From Candidatus Jordarchaeia archaeon (lineage in GTDB: Archaea > Asgardarchaeota > Jordiarchaeia > Jordiarchaeales > Jordiarchaeaceae): a DNA stretch of 64,000 nt. The notes under the pieces are model-generated. The model was not told where the DNA came from and searched no databases. It was given only the letters and a program-made list of their open reading frames with translations. Numbering within the stretch: the stretch's first letter is position 1; every line of letters starts with the position of its first letter. The stretch spans positions 1 to 64,000 of the forward strand of contig JAHQXB010000143.1 in NCBI GenBank assembly GCA_029856435.1, given 5' to 3'. The position numbers and the translations under genes are program-made. This document shows positions 38,385-48,983 of the stretch, piece after piece.

Positions 38385-39041
38385 ATGTTCAAAAAAATAA
38401 GAATATTTGGGATTGATTATATGAAAATAGGGGAGTTATTGGAAGCAATGAAGGAGTCTCCGACGATTTCACCCAGTTTCGATGGCGTTGACGTGCTCAT
38501 GGTGCTTTTACTTTTCTCACAGAAGAACTATCCCCTTGGAAGATACACTCTTAGGGAGCAACTAAAGTTGGGGCCAGGTGTTATAAGAACTCTGCTTCGC
38601 CGCTTAACCCAACTAAATTTAATTAAACCGGTGGGCAAGAAAGGACACATTCTAACCGCTGAGGGGGAAAAAACGGTTGAAGAACTGCGAAGTGTAATGG
38701 CTGAAGAGAAGAAACTTCCAGAAAGTGAGCTATCTATAGGGGGAGAAAGTAACTATGGCATTAGACTGAGGAACACTGCGGACAAAATCTCTGACGGATT
38801 AGGGCAACGCGATAAAGCTGTACAAGTAGGCGCTGGAGGGGCAACAACAATCATCTGCAAAGGGGGGAAACTAATTATTCCCAAGATAGGAGAGTTAAAT
38901 GTCAAAGAGGAAAAAATGATTAGAGAAACTTTCAAAGTACAAGAAGGAGACACCATAATCATCACTTCGGCGGATAATGATTTAACTGCTTGGAAGGGAG
39001 CCTTAGCGGTAGCTTTAAATCTAATACATCCACCAAAGTAA
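38385..39041 (+). CDS. HTH-domain protein, DUF4443-like
   Basis: winged-HTH region YTLREQLKLGPGVIRTLLRRLTQLNLIKPVGKKGHILTAEG followed by alpha/beta domain. Confidence 0.7.
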   Translation: MFKKIRIFGIDYMKIGELLEAMKESPTISPSFDGVDVLMVLLLFSQKNYPLGRYTLREQLKLGPGVIRTLLRRLTQLNLIKPVGKKGHILTAEGEKTVEELRSVMAEEKKLPESELSIGGESNYGIRLRNTADKISDGLGQRDKAVQVGAGGATTIICKGGKLIIPKIGELNVKEEKMIRETFKVQEGDTIIITSADNDLTAWKGALAVALNLIHPPK

Positions 39042-39203
39042 GAAACCTTACCGTAATTTTCCATTTGTAATTTGCCACAGAAAATCTGCAATGTTAAGAT
39101 TCTTTTGAAACTTGAAATAAATGATTTATTCGTTATAAACAGTTCAAAAAAATCTTCAAAAAGTAATATTCAGTAATCTAAAGTCTTTAATAAAAATTAT
39201 TTT

Positions 39204-39674
39204 TTAGATGTAGAGTCCTCTGTGGTCCTCGTTTTTTCTTTTTGCCCACTGGGTTTCCCACTTTTTAACGAAACTTGTGGTTCCTTCTATTAGCTCCTGT
39301 ATTTCCTCGATTTCTCCCTGCGATAATGCTTCCCTCAGGCTTTCCCACACCTCTTTCTCTTCTTTCTCCTTAACCTTTTTGTTTACCTCCTCCCTTATTA
39401 TTGCAGCTGCTTTATGGCCTGTGAGCATGTTCAAATATTTATTTATCAAACTATTCAGATTCTCGTCTAGGTTTAAAACGTGGAGAGTTTCAAGAAGGGA
39501 CAACATGGCAATGTCGAAATCGTCAATTTCAATTTCAGTGTCCAACTCTTCTAGTTCTTGTATTATCTCATCATAACTTGTGTGGAAAATCCAGAAAATA
39601 TTTCTGATTTCATTCAAAAGCAGTTCCGAAGTCATCATCATCACCCAAAAGTATCTAACTTCAAAGATTAGCAT
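39204..39674 (-). CDS. hypothetical acidic helical protein
   Basis: 156-aa ORF, charged helical composition. Confidence 0.5.
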   Translation of the reverse strand: MLIFEVRYFWVMMMTSELLLNEIRNIFWIFHTSYDEIIQELEELDTEIEIDDFDIAMLSLLETLHVLNLDENLNSLINKYLNMLTGHKAAAIIREEVNKKVKEKEEKEVWESLREALSQGEIEEIQELIEGTTSFVKKWETQWAKRKNEDHRGLYI

Positions 39675-40337
39675 GATTGCTTAAAAATTAATCGCTTAAA
39701 CAATAAATCATAACTAAAATTTTAAAGAGATATTTATAAAAAACATTACAATTAGTTTAAAATAAAGTTTAAATAATAACTTTACCACCAAAATAGAGAA
39801 TTCTCCAAAAAAGCTTGGTACAAGTGATGAGATTTTTGGCACCAGACACACATTGTTTTTGTTTATTTTAGCTTCTGTATTTTTGTATGGGGGTTAGGGT
39901 GTTTTTTGTTGTGACTCTGTTTAAGGGGCGGCTTTAAACCTTCTTTTCTAGGTTCCAATCTTCTTTTCCAAGTTCTGCCTCAAAAAGGGTTTTTGGGGAA
40001 CACTTTTACATACTTCCCTAATCAAAAATGCATACTTGCTACTCTACACCAAAGGCGACATAATTAACTGAGCGTTACCTATTGTGCGCATATTTCGGAA
40101 AGTGTCCTAAGACCCTTGAGAGGAGCTTGCTCACAGTTTTTCCATCGGTGAAAAAACGCCGAAATATGTTCTAGGAGGAGGGATGTTTGAGCCGAAAAAT
40201 GTTCAACACATGATAGGAGACACTTAGTTAACAGCGCCTTTGACTCCAGCGAAAAATTTAATTAAAGTAAATACTTCTTTTTTAGAGAAACCCATCTAAC
40301 AAGTTAAAATACTAATTATTATGGGAGGTAGAAATAA

Positions 40338-40541
40338 TTGTCCAGACCTGAAGCTAAACATGTCGGGGGACTCATGAAAATAATTTCCAATCAGCGTCAA
40401 ACAGTTGCGGATCTCCTCCAAGAAATGGGACTGGAACAAGAATTCTTCGCCGTCCTCGTAGATGGGAAAAAGGCAAACCTAAACGAGGAAATCGATAAAG
40501 ACACAAAAATAATAGTATTACCCAAAATCAAGGGAGGATAA
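40338..40541 (+). CDS. small ubiquitin-like (ThiS/MoaD/SAMP-type) protein ending in Gly-Gly
   Basis: QTVADLLQEMGL...FAVLVDGKKANLNEEIDKDTKIIVLPKIKGG; TTG start at 40338 or ATG at 40374. Confidence 0.8.
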   Translation: MSRPEAKHVGGLMKIISNQRQTVADLLQEMGLEQEFFAVLVDGKKANLNEEIDKDTKIIVLPKIKGG

Positions 40542-40655
40542 TTCGAAACCACGGCGAAAAATAATTTGGTTAAAAAAATACAACCACGATGGTGTTGGAA
40601 CCTAAAATTGGGAAAAGAACCCCGAAATGAAATAAATATTTCTTGGTCTATGTCT

Positions 40656-42203
40656 TTATCCTTCAACTACTTGTTCCACAGCCACTTCTTTTATGCCCTT
40701 TTGTTTACGCCACTCCTCTATGGGAATGCTGAACTGTTTTTCGACGCGTTCCCTGTGAATACTGTTGTAGGTGCAGAAGGGAATTATCCGTCCGTCAGGA
40801 GTACCATAATGGATTACACATCTGTTAACCCTCTCAAGGTCAAAGTTGTATGGATCCTGGAAGTGCATCATACCTACCAGAATAATTGATCTCATAAAGT
40901 CGCCCAGAGCATGGTACTCTCCTGAACTCATAACCCTACGCATCAAGTTGAACAGTGTTCCCTTCTTCTTGAAAAACCGCAAAGCACTGGTCACAGCTCT
41001 CACTCTGCCCTTCGCTCTAGCGAGGCTACCGCCCTCAAAGTCCTTAGCTACCTTCTCCAAGGAGCCAAAAAACTTTTCCACATCCACATAGTGGGTAATC
41101 GGATAATATTCTCCGTCTTCTTCCACTCGGATAATTGTAGCCATGCCACAATGGACATTGTTTCCAAATTCTACTATACTTCTTCCCGTATAGGCGCCCA
41201 AGGCTCGGGATAGTGGGGCGGGTGTGCTGCAGGGGTAGAAGTCTTGGTATTTTATTTTTCCTTCGGTTTGTTCTTCGCATTTTTTCATAACGTCGGGTAT
41301 TGTTATTCTCATGTCCATTCTTTTGGATTCATCGATTCTTCCAGTTATGCTTACTGGTTGGAATATTATTCCTCGAATTACGTCGACGTTTTTTACCGCA
41401 AACTTTATGATGTCTCCTATTTGGTTATCGTTAACTCCTCGAACCACTGTGGGTACGAGAACAATGGAGGTTAGACCTGCCTTGCGGCAGTTTTCTATGG
41501 CTTTCATCTTTTTGGGGAGAAGGTTTACTCCTCGGGCTACCTTGTAGGGTTCAGGTGTTAAGCCGTCAAATTGCATGTAGGGGGTGCTTAATCCTGCATC
41601 TTTAAGTTCTTGGCAGTAATCCACGCTCTCAGAAAGCCTTATGGCATTGGTAGCTATTTCCACGTGTTGGAAGCCAACCTCTTTTGCGGTGCGGATAATT
41701 TCAGGTAGGTCTTCCCTCACGGTGGGTTCTCCACCGGCGAATTGTACCGCTGGGGCGGGAATTGGTCGGTTGCTTCTGAAGTTTTCCAGCATAAAGCGTA
41801 TCTGTTCTAGGGAGGGCTCATATACGTAGCCGGTTACTGCAGCGTTTGCAAAGCATATTGGGCATCGGAGGTTGCACCTGTTAGTAACGTCTATGAGGGC
41901 TAGGGCGGTATGTGAGTGGTGTTTATTGCATATGCCACAGTCAAAGGGGCAACCGAGTTTTTCTCCTGTTCTGGGATTTTCTAGGGGTATGGAGTCTAGC
42001 CACCATCTCTCCACTTTCTGGAAGAGTTCGGCATCGCCCCAGTATATGTCGGTTACTTTGCCGTGTTCGGGGCATGTTTTTTCCATAAGTACTTTTCCTT
42101 CTTCTTCATATAGTGTGGCATCTATGACTTTTTGGCATTCGGGGCAAATGCTTTTGGTTTTTATGGGAAAGGTTCTTGTTTCGTGTTCGAACAAGATAAT
42201 CAC
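40656..42203 (-). CDS. radical SAM protein, tetraether lipid synthase (Tes)-like
   Basis: N-terminal CxxC and GxCPFDCGICNKHHSHT cluster motif, CNLRCPICFA radical SAM motif, CSTPAP region as in MJ0619-type Tes proteins. Confidence 0.85.
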   Translation of the reverse strand: MIILFEHETRTFPIKTKSICPECQKVIDATLYEEEGKVLMEKTCPEHGKVTDIYWGDAELFQKVERWWLDSIPLENPRTGEKLGCPFDCGICNKHHSHTALALIDVTNRCNLRCPICFANAAVTGYVYEPSLEQIRFMLENFRSNRPIPAPAVQFAGGEPTVREDLPEIIRTAKEVGFQHVEIATNAIRLSESVDYCQELKDAGLSTPYMQFDGLTPEPYKVARGVNLLPKKMKAIENCRKAGLTSIVLVPTVVRGVNDNQIGDIIKFAVKNVDVIRGIIFQPVSITGRIDESKRMDMRITIPDVMKKCEEQTEGKIKYQDFYPCSTPAPLSRALGAYTGRSIVEFGNNVHCGMATIIRVEEDGEYYPITHYVDVEKFFGSLEKVAKDFEGGSLARAKGRVRAVTSALRFFKKKGTLFNLMRRVMSSGEYHALGDFMRSIILVGMMHFQDPYNFDLERVNRCVIHYGTPDGRIIPFCTYNSIHRERVEKQFSIPIEEWRKQKGIKEVAVEQVVEG

Positions 42204-42405
42204 CTGTAAAGTCCAGTTAATTCAATTGCAACATAACGGATATTTAATGGTTTTGCGAATTTTCCGAATCGGAAACATAAAATTCTTTCCGGGCGCTGCT
42301 TTTTTAAAAATTGGAATAAAATGTTTCAAAAAGTTTCTTCTAAAAAAATTTTTAACGTCCCTTAACCTTTACAATAAGTTAACTCTCACTGGGGAGAACC
42401 AGACC

Positions 42406-42588
42406 ATGAAGAAACCGTCAATGAAGTTGATTAGCATAAAGTTGCCGAACGCTTACATAGAGGGCCTAACGGATTTGGTAGAATTAGGCATCTATCCCAG
42501 CAGAAGTGAGGCCATTAGGGTTGCTGTCAGAGACATGCTCAAGAAGGAGCTCTGGAGTAGACAAGAAGCGACGAAAAAGAAAGTCTAA
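42406..42588 (+). CDS. ribbon-helix-helix (CopG/NikR-like) DNA-binding protein
   Basis: MKLISIKLPNAYIEGLTDLVELGIYPSRSEAIRVAVRDMLKKEL; the longer listed ORF (41872) overlaps the antisense Tes gene. Confidence 0.85.
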   Translation: MKKPSMKLISIKLPNAYIEGLTDLVELGIYPSRSEAIRVAVRDMLKKELWSRQEATKKKV

Positions 42589-42809
42589 GAGGCATCATCT
42601 TATCCTAAATCATTTTTATTTGCGCAACTGTCTTCAAGCGAAATAGTCAGATACGGTACTACAAAAAACTTATTTCTCCCTTGCCAAAAGATGAGCTGCT
42701 TTTTAAATGGATTAGATATTTTTATAAACAAATAAAAAAAGGAGAATTGTCGAGTTCCTCTTGTAATCGTCATTTATTCACAAAAGAGGGAGGAGAGTGA
42801 CCACCATAT

Positions 42810-43007
42810 TTATTGGGGAGATCCCTTGCTTGCTTTTTCTGCAATGTGGGATTCAAGTTTGGACGCTGCCTCTTTCATTGCAGCTTCTCTTCCAGCTTTT
42901 CCCTCAGCCAAGGATTTTTGTAATTCTTTTTTCTTCTCGGCCTGAAGTTTCTCCATAAGTTCCTTATCTTTTTTAATTTGCTCAGGAGATGGAGGTTCCT
43001 CGCTCAT
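42810..43007 (-). CDS. small charged helical protein, hypothetical
   Basis: 65 aa, Lys/Glu/Ala rich, preceded by GGAGG-like sequence. Confidence 0.5.
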   Translation of the reverse strand: MSEEPPSPEQIKKDKELMEKLQAEKKKELQKSLAEGKAGREAAMKEAASKLESHIAEKASKGSPQ

Positions 43008-43178
43008 TAGCTTTCCTCCGCGTCGTTATTAGTATAATATGCGAATCTAGAGTTTAATAATATTATCATTTTCATAACTCTTTAATCAAAAAAATAAAAA
43101 CAACATAAAAATATTAAAAGTTGTGGACTTAAATTAAACGCTTCATGCATAATATTGGGAAAGAAAATTCTGAATTTT

Positions 43179-44258
43179 TCACCTTTCTCTTCTTCCTTGA
43201 ATGTACTCTTCAACCCACTGCCTTGCAGTAGTGTCTGGAACCTGTGTGGGAGGATGTTTAAATGCGTAGGAAGAGATGCTTATAAGGGGACCGGAAATTT
43301 TTCTGTCGAGAGCCAATTTAACTGCTCTAATAACATCAATAACCATACCCGCACTATTAGGGGAATCCTCCACAGATAGTTTAACGTCAAGGCTAACGGG
43401 CATATCGCCAAACTTTTTACCCCGAATTCTAATGTAACATATTTTCTGGTCACCCAAGAATGGTACATAGTCTGAGGGCCCTATTCTCACAGGTATACTG
43501 TAGGGAGTAAGGCTTGTAACCGCTTCCGTCTTGCTTATCCTCTTACTTTTTAACCTCTCCTCCACAGTCATATTCTCAAAGTCAGTGTTTCCACCAATGT
43601 TTAGTTGGTAGGTTTCGTCTATTTTAACTCCCCTGTCCAGCAAGAGTTTAACCAGCGTTCTGTGAAGTATGGTGGCACCAATCTGGCTCTTAATATCGTC
43701 ACCAGCCACAGGTAACCCTGCTTCTTCAAACTTGCTAGCCCACACTGGATCTGAAGCAATAAACTCAGGAATACAATTGGCGAAAGCACAGCCAGCATCC
43801 AGACATGCTTGAGCATAGTATCTGGAGGCCTCATAACTGCCTACAGGCAAGAAATTTATGAGAATATCTGCCTTGGCCTCCCGGAGAGCCGCAGCCACAT
43901 CCACTGGTTTCGTCTCCTTAGGATCATAGCAGAAGAAAGATTTTACCATGTGTGGCGCTACCCCGTCCATTATCGGTCCCGGTAGAACCTTAACACCCAA
44001 CTCGGGCACTTCAGCATATTTTCTAACACAGTTGGGTTTTGCAAAAATAGCTTCACTTATGTCTTTCCCAATTTTCAGCCTATTCACCTCAAATGCTGCC
44101 ACGAATTCTATGTCTCTGGGGTAGTATCCTCCAAAATTCACATGCATCAAGCCAGGAACAGTTTCCTCTTTCGTAGCATTGTAATAGTAATAAACCCCTT
44201 GGATTATTGAACTGGCACAGTTACCGAGCCCCGCAATAGCCACTCTAATCTTACCCAT
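43179..44258 (-). CDS. ino1: inositol-3-phosphate synthase
   Basis: GLGNCASSIIQG, LINFLPVGS, GDDIKSQIGAT, LNIGGNTDFENM, SKRISKTEA. Confidence 0.93.
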   Translation of the reverse strand: MGKIRVAIAGLGNCASSIIQGVYYYYNATKEETVPGLMHVNFGGYYPRDIEFVAAFEVNRLKIGKDISEAIFAKPNCVRKYAEVPELGVKVLPGPIMDGVAPHMVKSFFCYDPKETKPVDVAAALREAKADILINFLPVGSYEASRYYAQACLDAGCAFANCIPEFIASDPVWASKFEEAGLPVAGDDIKSQIGATILHRTLVKLLLDRGVKIDETYQLNIGGNTDFENMTVEERLKSKRISKTEAVTSLTPYSIPVRIGPSDYVPFLGDQKICYIRIRGKKFGDMPVSLDVKLSVEDSPNSAGMVIDVIRAVKLALDRKISGPLISISSYAFKHPPTQVPDTTARQWVEEYIQGRRER

Positions 44259-44645
44259 TCCTTTGACCTCCTTTAAGTCACCAGATAAGATAATAATTTA
44301 CCACAATCACCCAGCAATTGCTAGTTTTTAAATATAATACTCAAAACATCATTTAACCCTTATAAATTTGCTCCAACTGACAGTTAAACCTTAATTTCCG
44401 CACCATCACACCATAATCGAATTAAAAAACGGTGAGCTGAAGCTTTTTAGACAAAATGCGAAAAATTGTCTTCACGGCCACCCACATGGGCTTTTCTTAG
44501 AGTGTGAAAATGTTTTTGTAGCGAATAAAGGTATACAACCCTAAAAAATTCGTACTCGAATGTCGAATGCATATATAAACCAATAAAAAGAAAAAGAAGA
44601 ATGTTTTATTCTCAAACGAGTGCCTGTGGAAATGATTAGTGGTGC

Positions 44646-46628
44646 TTAAATCTTGCGAGCTATTTCCGCTGCTTCGTGAACCGCTTCAAACGCTTTACGG
44701 GGCTGTACACAGTCACCAATGGCATACACCTCGGGGGCTAAGCCCTCCAACTGATCTATGAGTTCACTATTAGGAACCGTACCAACTGCTAAAACCACGG
44801 TATCCGCTTCAAGGACGTCTCCATTCTCCAGAATAACTCCCCTATCATCAATTTTGGCCACTTTGGAGTTTGTTAACATTTTCACACCGCGCATTGATAG
44901 GGTTTTCAGAATTGTCCAGCGGCATGTTCTACTAATATCTGCGCCCATCTTGTCCATCATTTCCACAACAGTGACGTTACGGGTTTTTCTCACCATATCG
45001 TAAGCGGTTTGCAGATCCAAAACGCCAAAATTAACCAAGAAAATCATCTGCTCAGGAGTAATGGAGCCACGATCAGTTAGGTAGAGCGCCGTCTCACAGC
45101 CCACACCGCCACCACCCACCACTACCACTCTCTTACCCACAGCCACCTTACCCGCAAGCACATCCCAAGATTTAACAACGTTTGGGCCGTCAACACCAGG
45201 AATATTGGGAATCAGCGGCCGTCCACCAGTGGCGACGATAATCACGTCAGGCTTCAGTTTCTTTACCACTTCTGGGGTGACCTCTTTACCCAGAACCACA
45301 TTAATACCAAGTAGGCTCATTTGGTAGGACAGGTAGTCTACAAGATTCTTGAATTCCCGCCTGTCTTGGGGGGCCGCTGCTAGATTTAATTGGCCACCCA
45401 GCGAATGGGTCTTTTCATATAGTGTTACTTCGTGCCCTCTAAGCTTTGCCACTCTAGCAGCCTCCATACCTGCAGGTCCACCGCCAATAATGAGAACCTT
45501 TTTGCGTTTGGCGGCTGGCTTGATCTGGTACTCTGCTTCACGGCTTGCTGAAGCATTGGCCAGACACTCCACAGGTTTTAACAAGAACACGTGGTCAAAG
45601 CAGCCTTGGTTGCAGCCTAAGCACTGGCGAATCTCTTTGAAACGTCCTTCCTTAGCTTTTCTAGCCCACTCTGGGTCACAGATTAAAGCTCGACCGATAC
45701 CAACTAAGTCTGCTTTGTTGTCAAGGAGAATCTGCTCAGCCAGCAGGGGATCTGTAATCCGGTTGCATGCCATAACCGGGACGTCAACAACTTCTTTTAC
45801 ATTCTCAGCAAGCCAAACATAGGCACCGCGGGGAACATTCATAGTAATCTGGGGAACGGGGGACTCATGCCATCCCCCTGTAACATTAAACATGTCAACT
45901 CCCGCCTCTGCGAATATCGGAGCATATACTCGGACTTCTTTGTAGGTGTTTCCACCGGGCATCATGTCGTCACCTGAAATTCTCATAATTAGAGGATAAT
46001 CGTCGCCAACTCTGTCTTTTATGGCTTGTATACACTCCACGCCAAACCGCGTTCTGGCTTTTAGGTCTCCACCATACTCGTCGTCCCTCTTATTTGTGAG
46101 TGGTGAGAGAAACTGTGGAATCAGGTAACCTGCTGAGGCTATCAACTCCACAGCGTCAAAGCCCGCCTTCTTGGCTCTCAGCGCAGCTTCTCCATAATTC
46201 TTCTCAGTCTGAATTATTTCCTCCTTGGTCATTGCTCTGGGAGTTTCGCCCGTAAACTTGGATTGAACTGCCGAAGCACTGACTGGTGTCTGTCCAATGA
46301 TCATTGAGAAGGCGTATCTGCCCGAATGGTAAAGCTGAGCACCACATTTGGCGCCACCCTCGTGTATAGCTTTAGCCAATTTTGAAAGCCCCGGAATTGC
46401 TTCATCGCTGTCTATTCTGAGCATGGTATCCATTCCCTTACCCAGCAACTCGGTCCAGCATCCGCCAACCAAAATGAGTCCAACCTCATTTTTGGCGCGT
46501 TCAGCATAAAAGTCAATTATTCGTTGGGTTACGTAGCCCTGATCCGCGTACCCAAGGTGCATTGCGGGCATAACTATACGGTTTTTAAGTTCCATACTGC
46601 CTATTTGAATTGGTTCAAATAATTTCAT
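44646..46628 (-). CDS. NADH:flavin oxidoreductase / 2,4-dienoyl-CoA reductase-like (OYE + FAD/NAD domain)
   Basis: N-terminal OYE barrel, CLGCNQGCFDHVF FeS motif, IIGGGPAGMEAARVAKLRGHEVTLYEK, VVVGGGGVGCETA. Confidence 0.95.
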   Translation of the reverse strand: MKLFEPIQIGSMELKNRIVMPAMHLGYADQGYVTQRIIDFYAERAKNEVGLILVGGCWTELLGKGMDTMLRIDSDEAIPGLSKLAKAIHEGGAKCGAQLYHSGRYAFSMIIGQTPVSASAVQSKFTGETPRAMTKEEIIQTEKNYGEAALRAKKAGFDAVELIASAGYLIPQFLSPLTNKRDDEYGGDLKARTRFGVECIQAIKDRVGDDYPLIMRISGDDMMPGGNTYKEVRVYAPIFAEAGVDMFNVTGGWHESPVPQITMNVPRGAYVWLAENVKEVVDVPVMACNRITDPLLAEQILLDNKADLVGIGRALICDPEWARKAKEGRFKEIRQCLGCNQGCFDHVFLLKPVECLANASASREAEYQIKPAAKRKKVLIIGGGPAGMEAARVAKLRGHEVTLYEKTHSLGGQLNLAAAPQDRREFKNLVDYLSYQMSLLGINVVLGKEVTPEVVKKLKPDVIIVATGGRPLIPNIPGVDGPNVVKSWDVLAGKVAVGKRVVVVGGGGVGCETALYLTDRGSITPEQMIFLVNFGVLDLQTAYDMVRKTRNVTVVEMMDKMGADISRTCRWTILKTLSMRGVKMLTNSKVAKIDDRGVILENGDVLEADTVVLAVGTVPNSELIDQLEGLAPEVYAIGDCVQPRKAFEAVHEAAEIARKI

Positions 46629-47059
46629 TTTTATTCACCTTTCTTGTAGGGGAGAGGAACATAACTTTTGGGAACTTTATTTTTATCTATTTATTTTTCT
46701 TTCCCTCTTATTTCCAAGCGGTTTCCAATCCTTGGAAGATGTAAGCCAGAATCTGTCAGACAACAAGTCTAATGATTTCTGATAATGTTTTAAATGAATT
46801 TTAGTGTAATTATTTGAAATCCCATTCAGAATGAAGGTTACCTTTTCATATTCGATTGGTGTGAGGTTCTCTAGGGAAGAGGAGGCATGTTGGAGTGGGG
46901 TGGTTGGCGCTTAAAATGTGAAATCCAAAAAGTTGAAATAGATAAAGTTGAGAATTATGTTAAAAATATAAAAGACTGTGTATTAGGTAATAAAAAATAC
47001 TAGGTAAAATTTGGTTTAAACTCTATTTAAGCTGGTTAAAAATAAATAGCAAAGCATCG

Positions 47060-47590
47060 TTGATAGGTTTGGGAATTAAATTGGAGGAAGAGCAAAAGAA
47101 GCAGGTTCAAGAGTACCTGGAATTATGTCAGAGGCTAACTGACGAGATAAGAAAAAGATTCAACGGAGAAATAGAGTCAGCAGAAGCTATAAGGGAACAC
47201 GCTGAGAAATATCTAGAAATGGCGGAGGACATCCAAATCCATCTTCAGAGAATAATTGAGTACCTAGAATTAAGAAAGAGGGCCATTAACGAGTTTTTTT
47301 CTCACCTATTCTGGGTTAAACAAGCCATCACCGCCACCAATGTGGAGGAAACCTTCTTTTATCTCAGAAACGCCCTCGAAGGACTAATAGACATGGAAAC
47401 ACTGGTAAAGCGGGAAAACGAACTAGCAATAAATTTTGACAAAAAGATTCAAGCCATAAGAGGATTCATCGACCTCGTGGAAGAAACAGGACGGGAACTG
47501 GAAGACTACCAAAAATTTTATCCAGAACTTCTACAGAAACTCGAAGAGATAATAAAAACCATAAAAAAGCCAGCCACCCAAACAAAATAA
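47060..47590 (+). CDS. coiled-coil hypothetical protein
   Basis: Heptad-rich helical protein, 176 aa. Confidence 0.6.
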   Translation: MIGLGIKLEEEQKKQVQEYLELCQRLTDEIRKRFNGEIESAEAIREHAEKYLEMAEDIQIHLQRIIEYLELRKRAINEFFSHLFWVKQAITATNVEETFFYLRNALEGLIDMETLVKRENELAINFDKKIQAIRGFIDLVEETGRELEDYQKFYPELLQKLEEIIKTIKKPATQTK

Positions 47591-47648
47591 GTAAATGCAA
47601 GACAAACCCTAGAATTCAGAGGAGATCCCAAACCGGTTTTTGATTGAA

Positions 47649-48428
47649 TTATTTTATTATTTCATTGATTTCTTCCTTTATGTCCGCTGCAGCTTTTCGG
47701 GGATCCTCCGACTCGTATATTGAGCGCCCCACAATCGCATAGGTGGTGCCCGCTTTGAAAGCTTCACTGACAGCCCCTCCCTGGACGCCTATACCCGGAC
47801 TAAATATGGGAATTTTTCCTCCCACGATTCGATAAACTCTTTCAACCATTTTAGGCTGTGTTGCGCCAACCACAACTCCGTCAGCCCCCCAAGACTTGGC
47901 TCTCTCAGCAAAAACTTCGTATTGGAAGCTTATGGTTCCATCTTCACTTACTACTCTCTGGCCATAGCCCTCATTAGCGCCTGGATGAGACATGTACACT
48001 AAGAGGATAACGCCCTTCCCTGACTTCTTGGCCATACCAAAAACTGTTTCTAAGCCTCCTTTCCAGCCCACGAAGGGATTAGCAATTACAGCGTCAAAAC
48101 CAGCGTCGAAGAAGTGGCGCGAAGCCCACTCATTGGTATGCTCAACATCATTAAGTTTAAAATCTGCAATGAGCGGAAGACCGTAACCAGAAGCATCCCT
48201 AATCAATGATTGAAGACCGTCAAAAAGCCCCAAGGGAAGCAACAATTGAAAGTTCACCTTAACGCCTACAACGTGTTCACTAACCTCACTCAAAACCCAG
48301 CGCGCTTTCTTCAAAAGTTTCTTCTTAAAGTCTTTCTCTCCAACTGGCAAGGATAGGTCAAGGGCTAGAACAACACGACTCTCATTCTTCCTAGCACATT
48401 TTTCAAGCCTTTCCCTAAAAAGCGACAT
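47649..48428 (-). CDS. pyrF: orotidine 5'-phosphate decarboxylase
   Basis: LALDLS, IADFKLNDVEHTN catalytic motif, VVGATQPKMV, FSPGIGVQGG. Confidence 0.92.
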   Translation of the reverse strand: MSLFRERLEKCARKNESRVVLALDLSLPVGEKDFKKKLLKKARWVLSEVSEHVVGVKVNFQLLLPLGLFDGLQSLIRDASGYGLPLIADFKLNDVEHTNEWASRHFFDAGFDAVIANPFVGWKGGLETVFGMAKKSGKGVILLVYMSHPGANEGYGQRVVSEDGTISFQYEVFAERAKSWGADGVVVGATQPKMVERVYRIVGGKIPIFSPGIGVQGGAVSEAFKAGTTYAIVGRSIYESEDPRKAAADIKEEINEIIK

Positions 48429-48494
48429 AAAAAGCCACCAAAAAAAGGAAATTAAAACTAGTTAAAAAAAATATCCACCAAAAGGGACTAAAAA

Positions 48495-48983
48495 CTAGAG
48501 TAGTTCAAATATTATCTTAATCACATTGGGAACAGCAGCCCTTACCTCCGGGGAAAGGTCCATGCTAAATTCTTCATAGTTTTTGGGTTCCACCCCCACC
48601 AATACCAGTTCAGGGGGCAGTTTACCTAGCTCCTTACCAATCATGAGAGCGGATTGCAAGTCCAGCTCGTGCAAAGAAAAGAATTTAACTTTACCATTAA
48701 TCAACCTATCCTTCTCCACCACGTAAATTTCTCCGGGCGCGCCACCACCCAAAACAGCATCCACAATGATTACCTTATCTGCATCCTCCATTAGATTAAG
48801 AATCGAAATACCACCAGTACCACCATCTACAACCTCAACACCAGACGGTAAACTCATCTTCATTAACTTCTCAACTATATGCACCCCCACCCCTTCATCA
48901 CCGAGCAACAAGTTGCCTACACCAATGATTAGAATACGTTTTCCATCTCTAATTTTAGATACCTCCACCCATAAAGGATTCAC
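48495..48983 (-). CDS. hydrogenase maturation protease
   Basis: IIGVGNLLLGDEGVGVHIVEKL, VVDGGTGG, DAVLGGGAPGE. Confidence 0.93.
   Translation of the reverse strand: MNPLWVEVSKIRDGKRILIIGVGNLLLGDEGVGVHIVEKLMKMSLPSGVEVVDGGTGGISILNLMEDADKVIIVDAVLGGGAPGEIYVVEKDRLINGKVKFFSLHELDLQSALMIGKELGKLPPELVLVGVEPKNYEEFSMDLSPEVRAAVPNVIKIIFELL

Noticed and set aside
41872-42405. N-terminal part of the 238-aa ORF 41872-42588
   Set aside because: Antisense to the Tes-like radical SAM gene; the RHH protein starts at ATG 42406.
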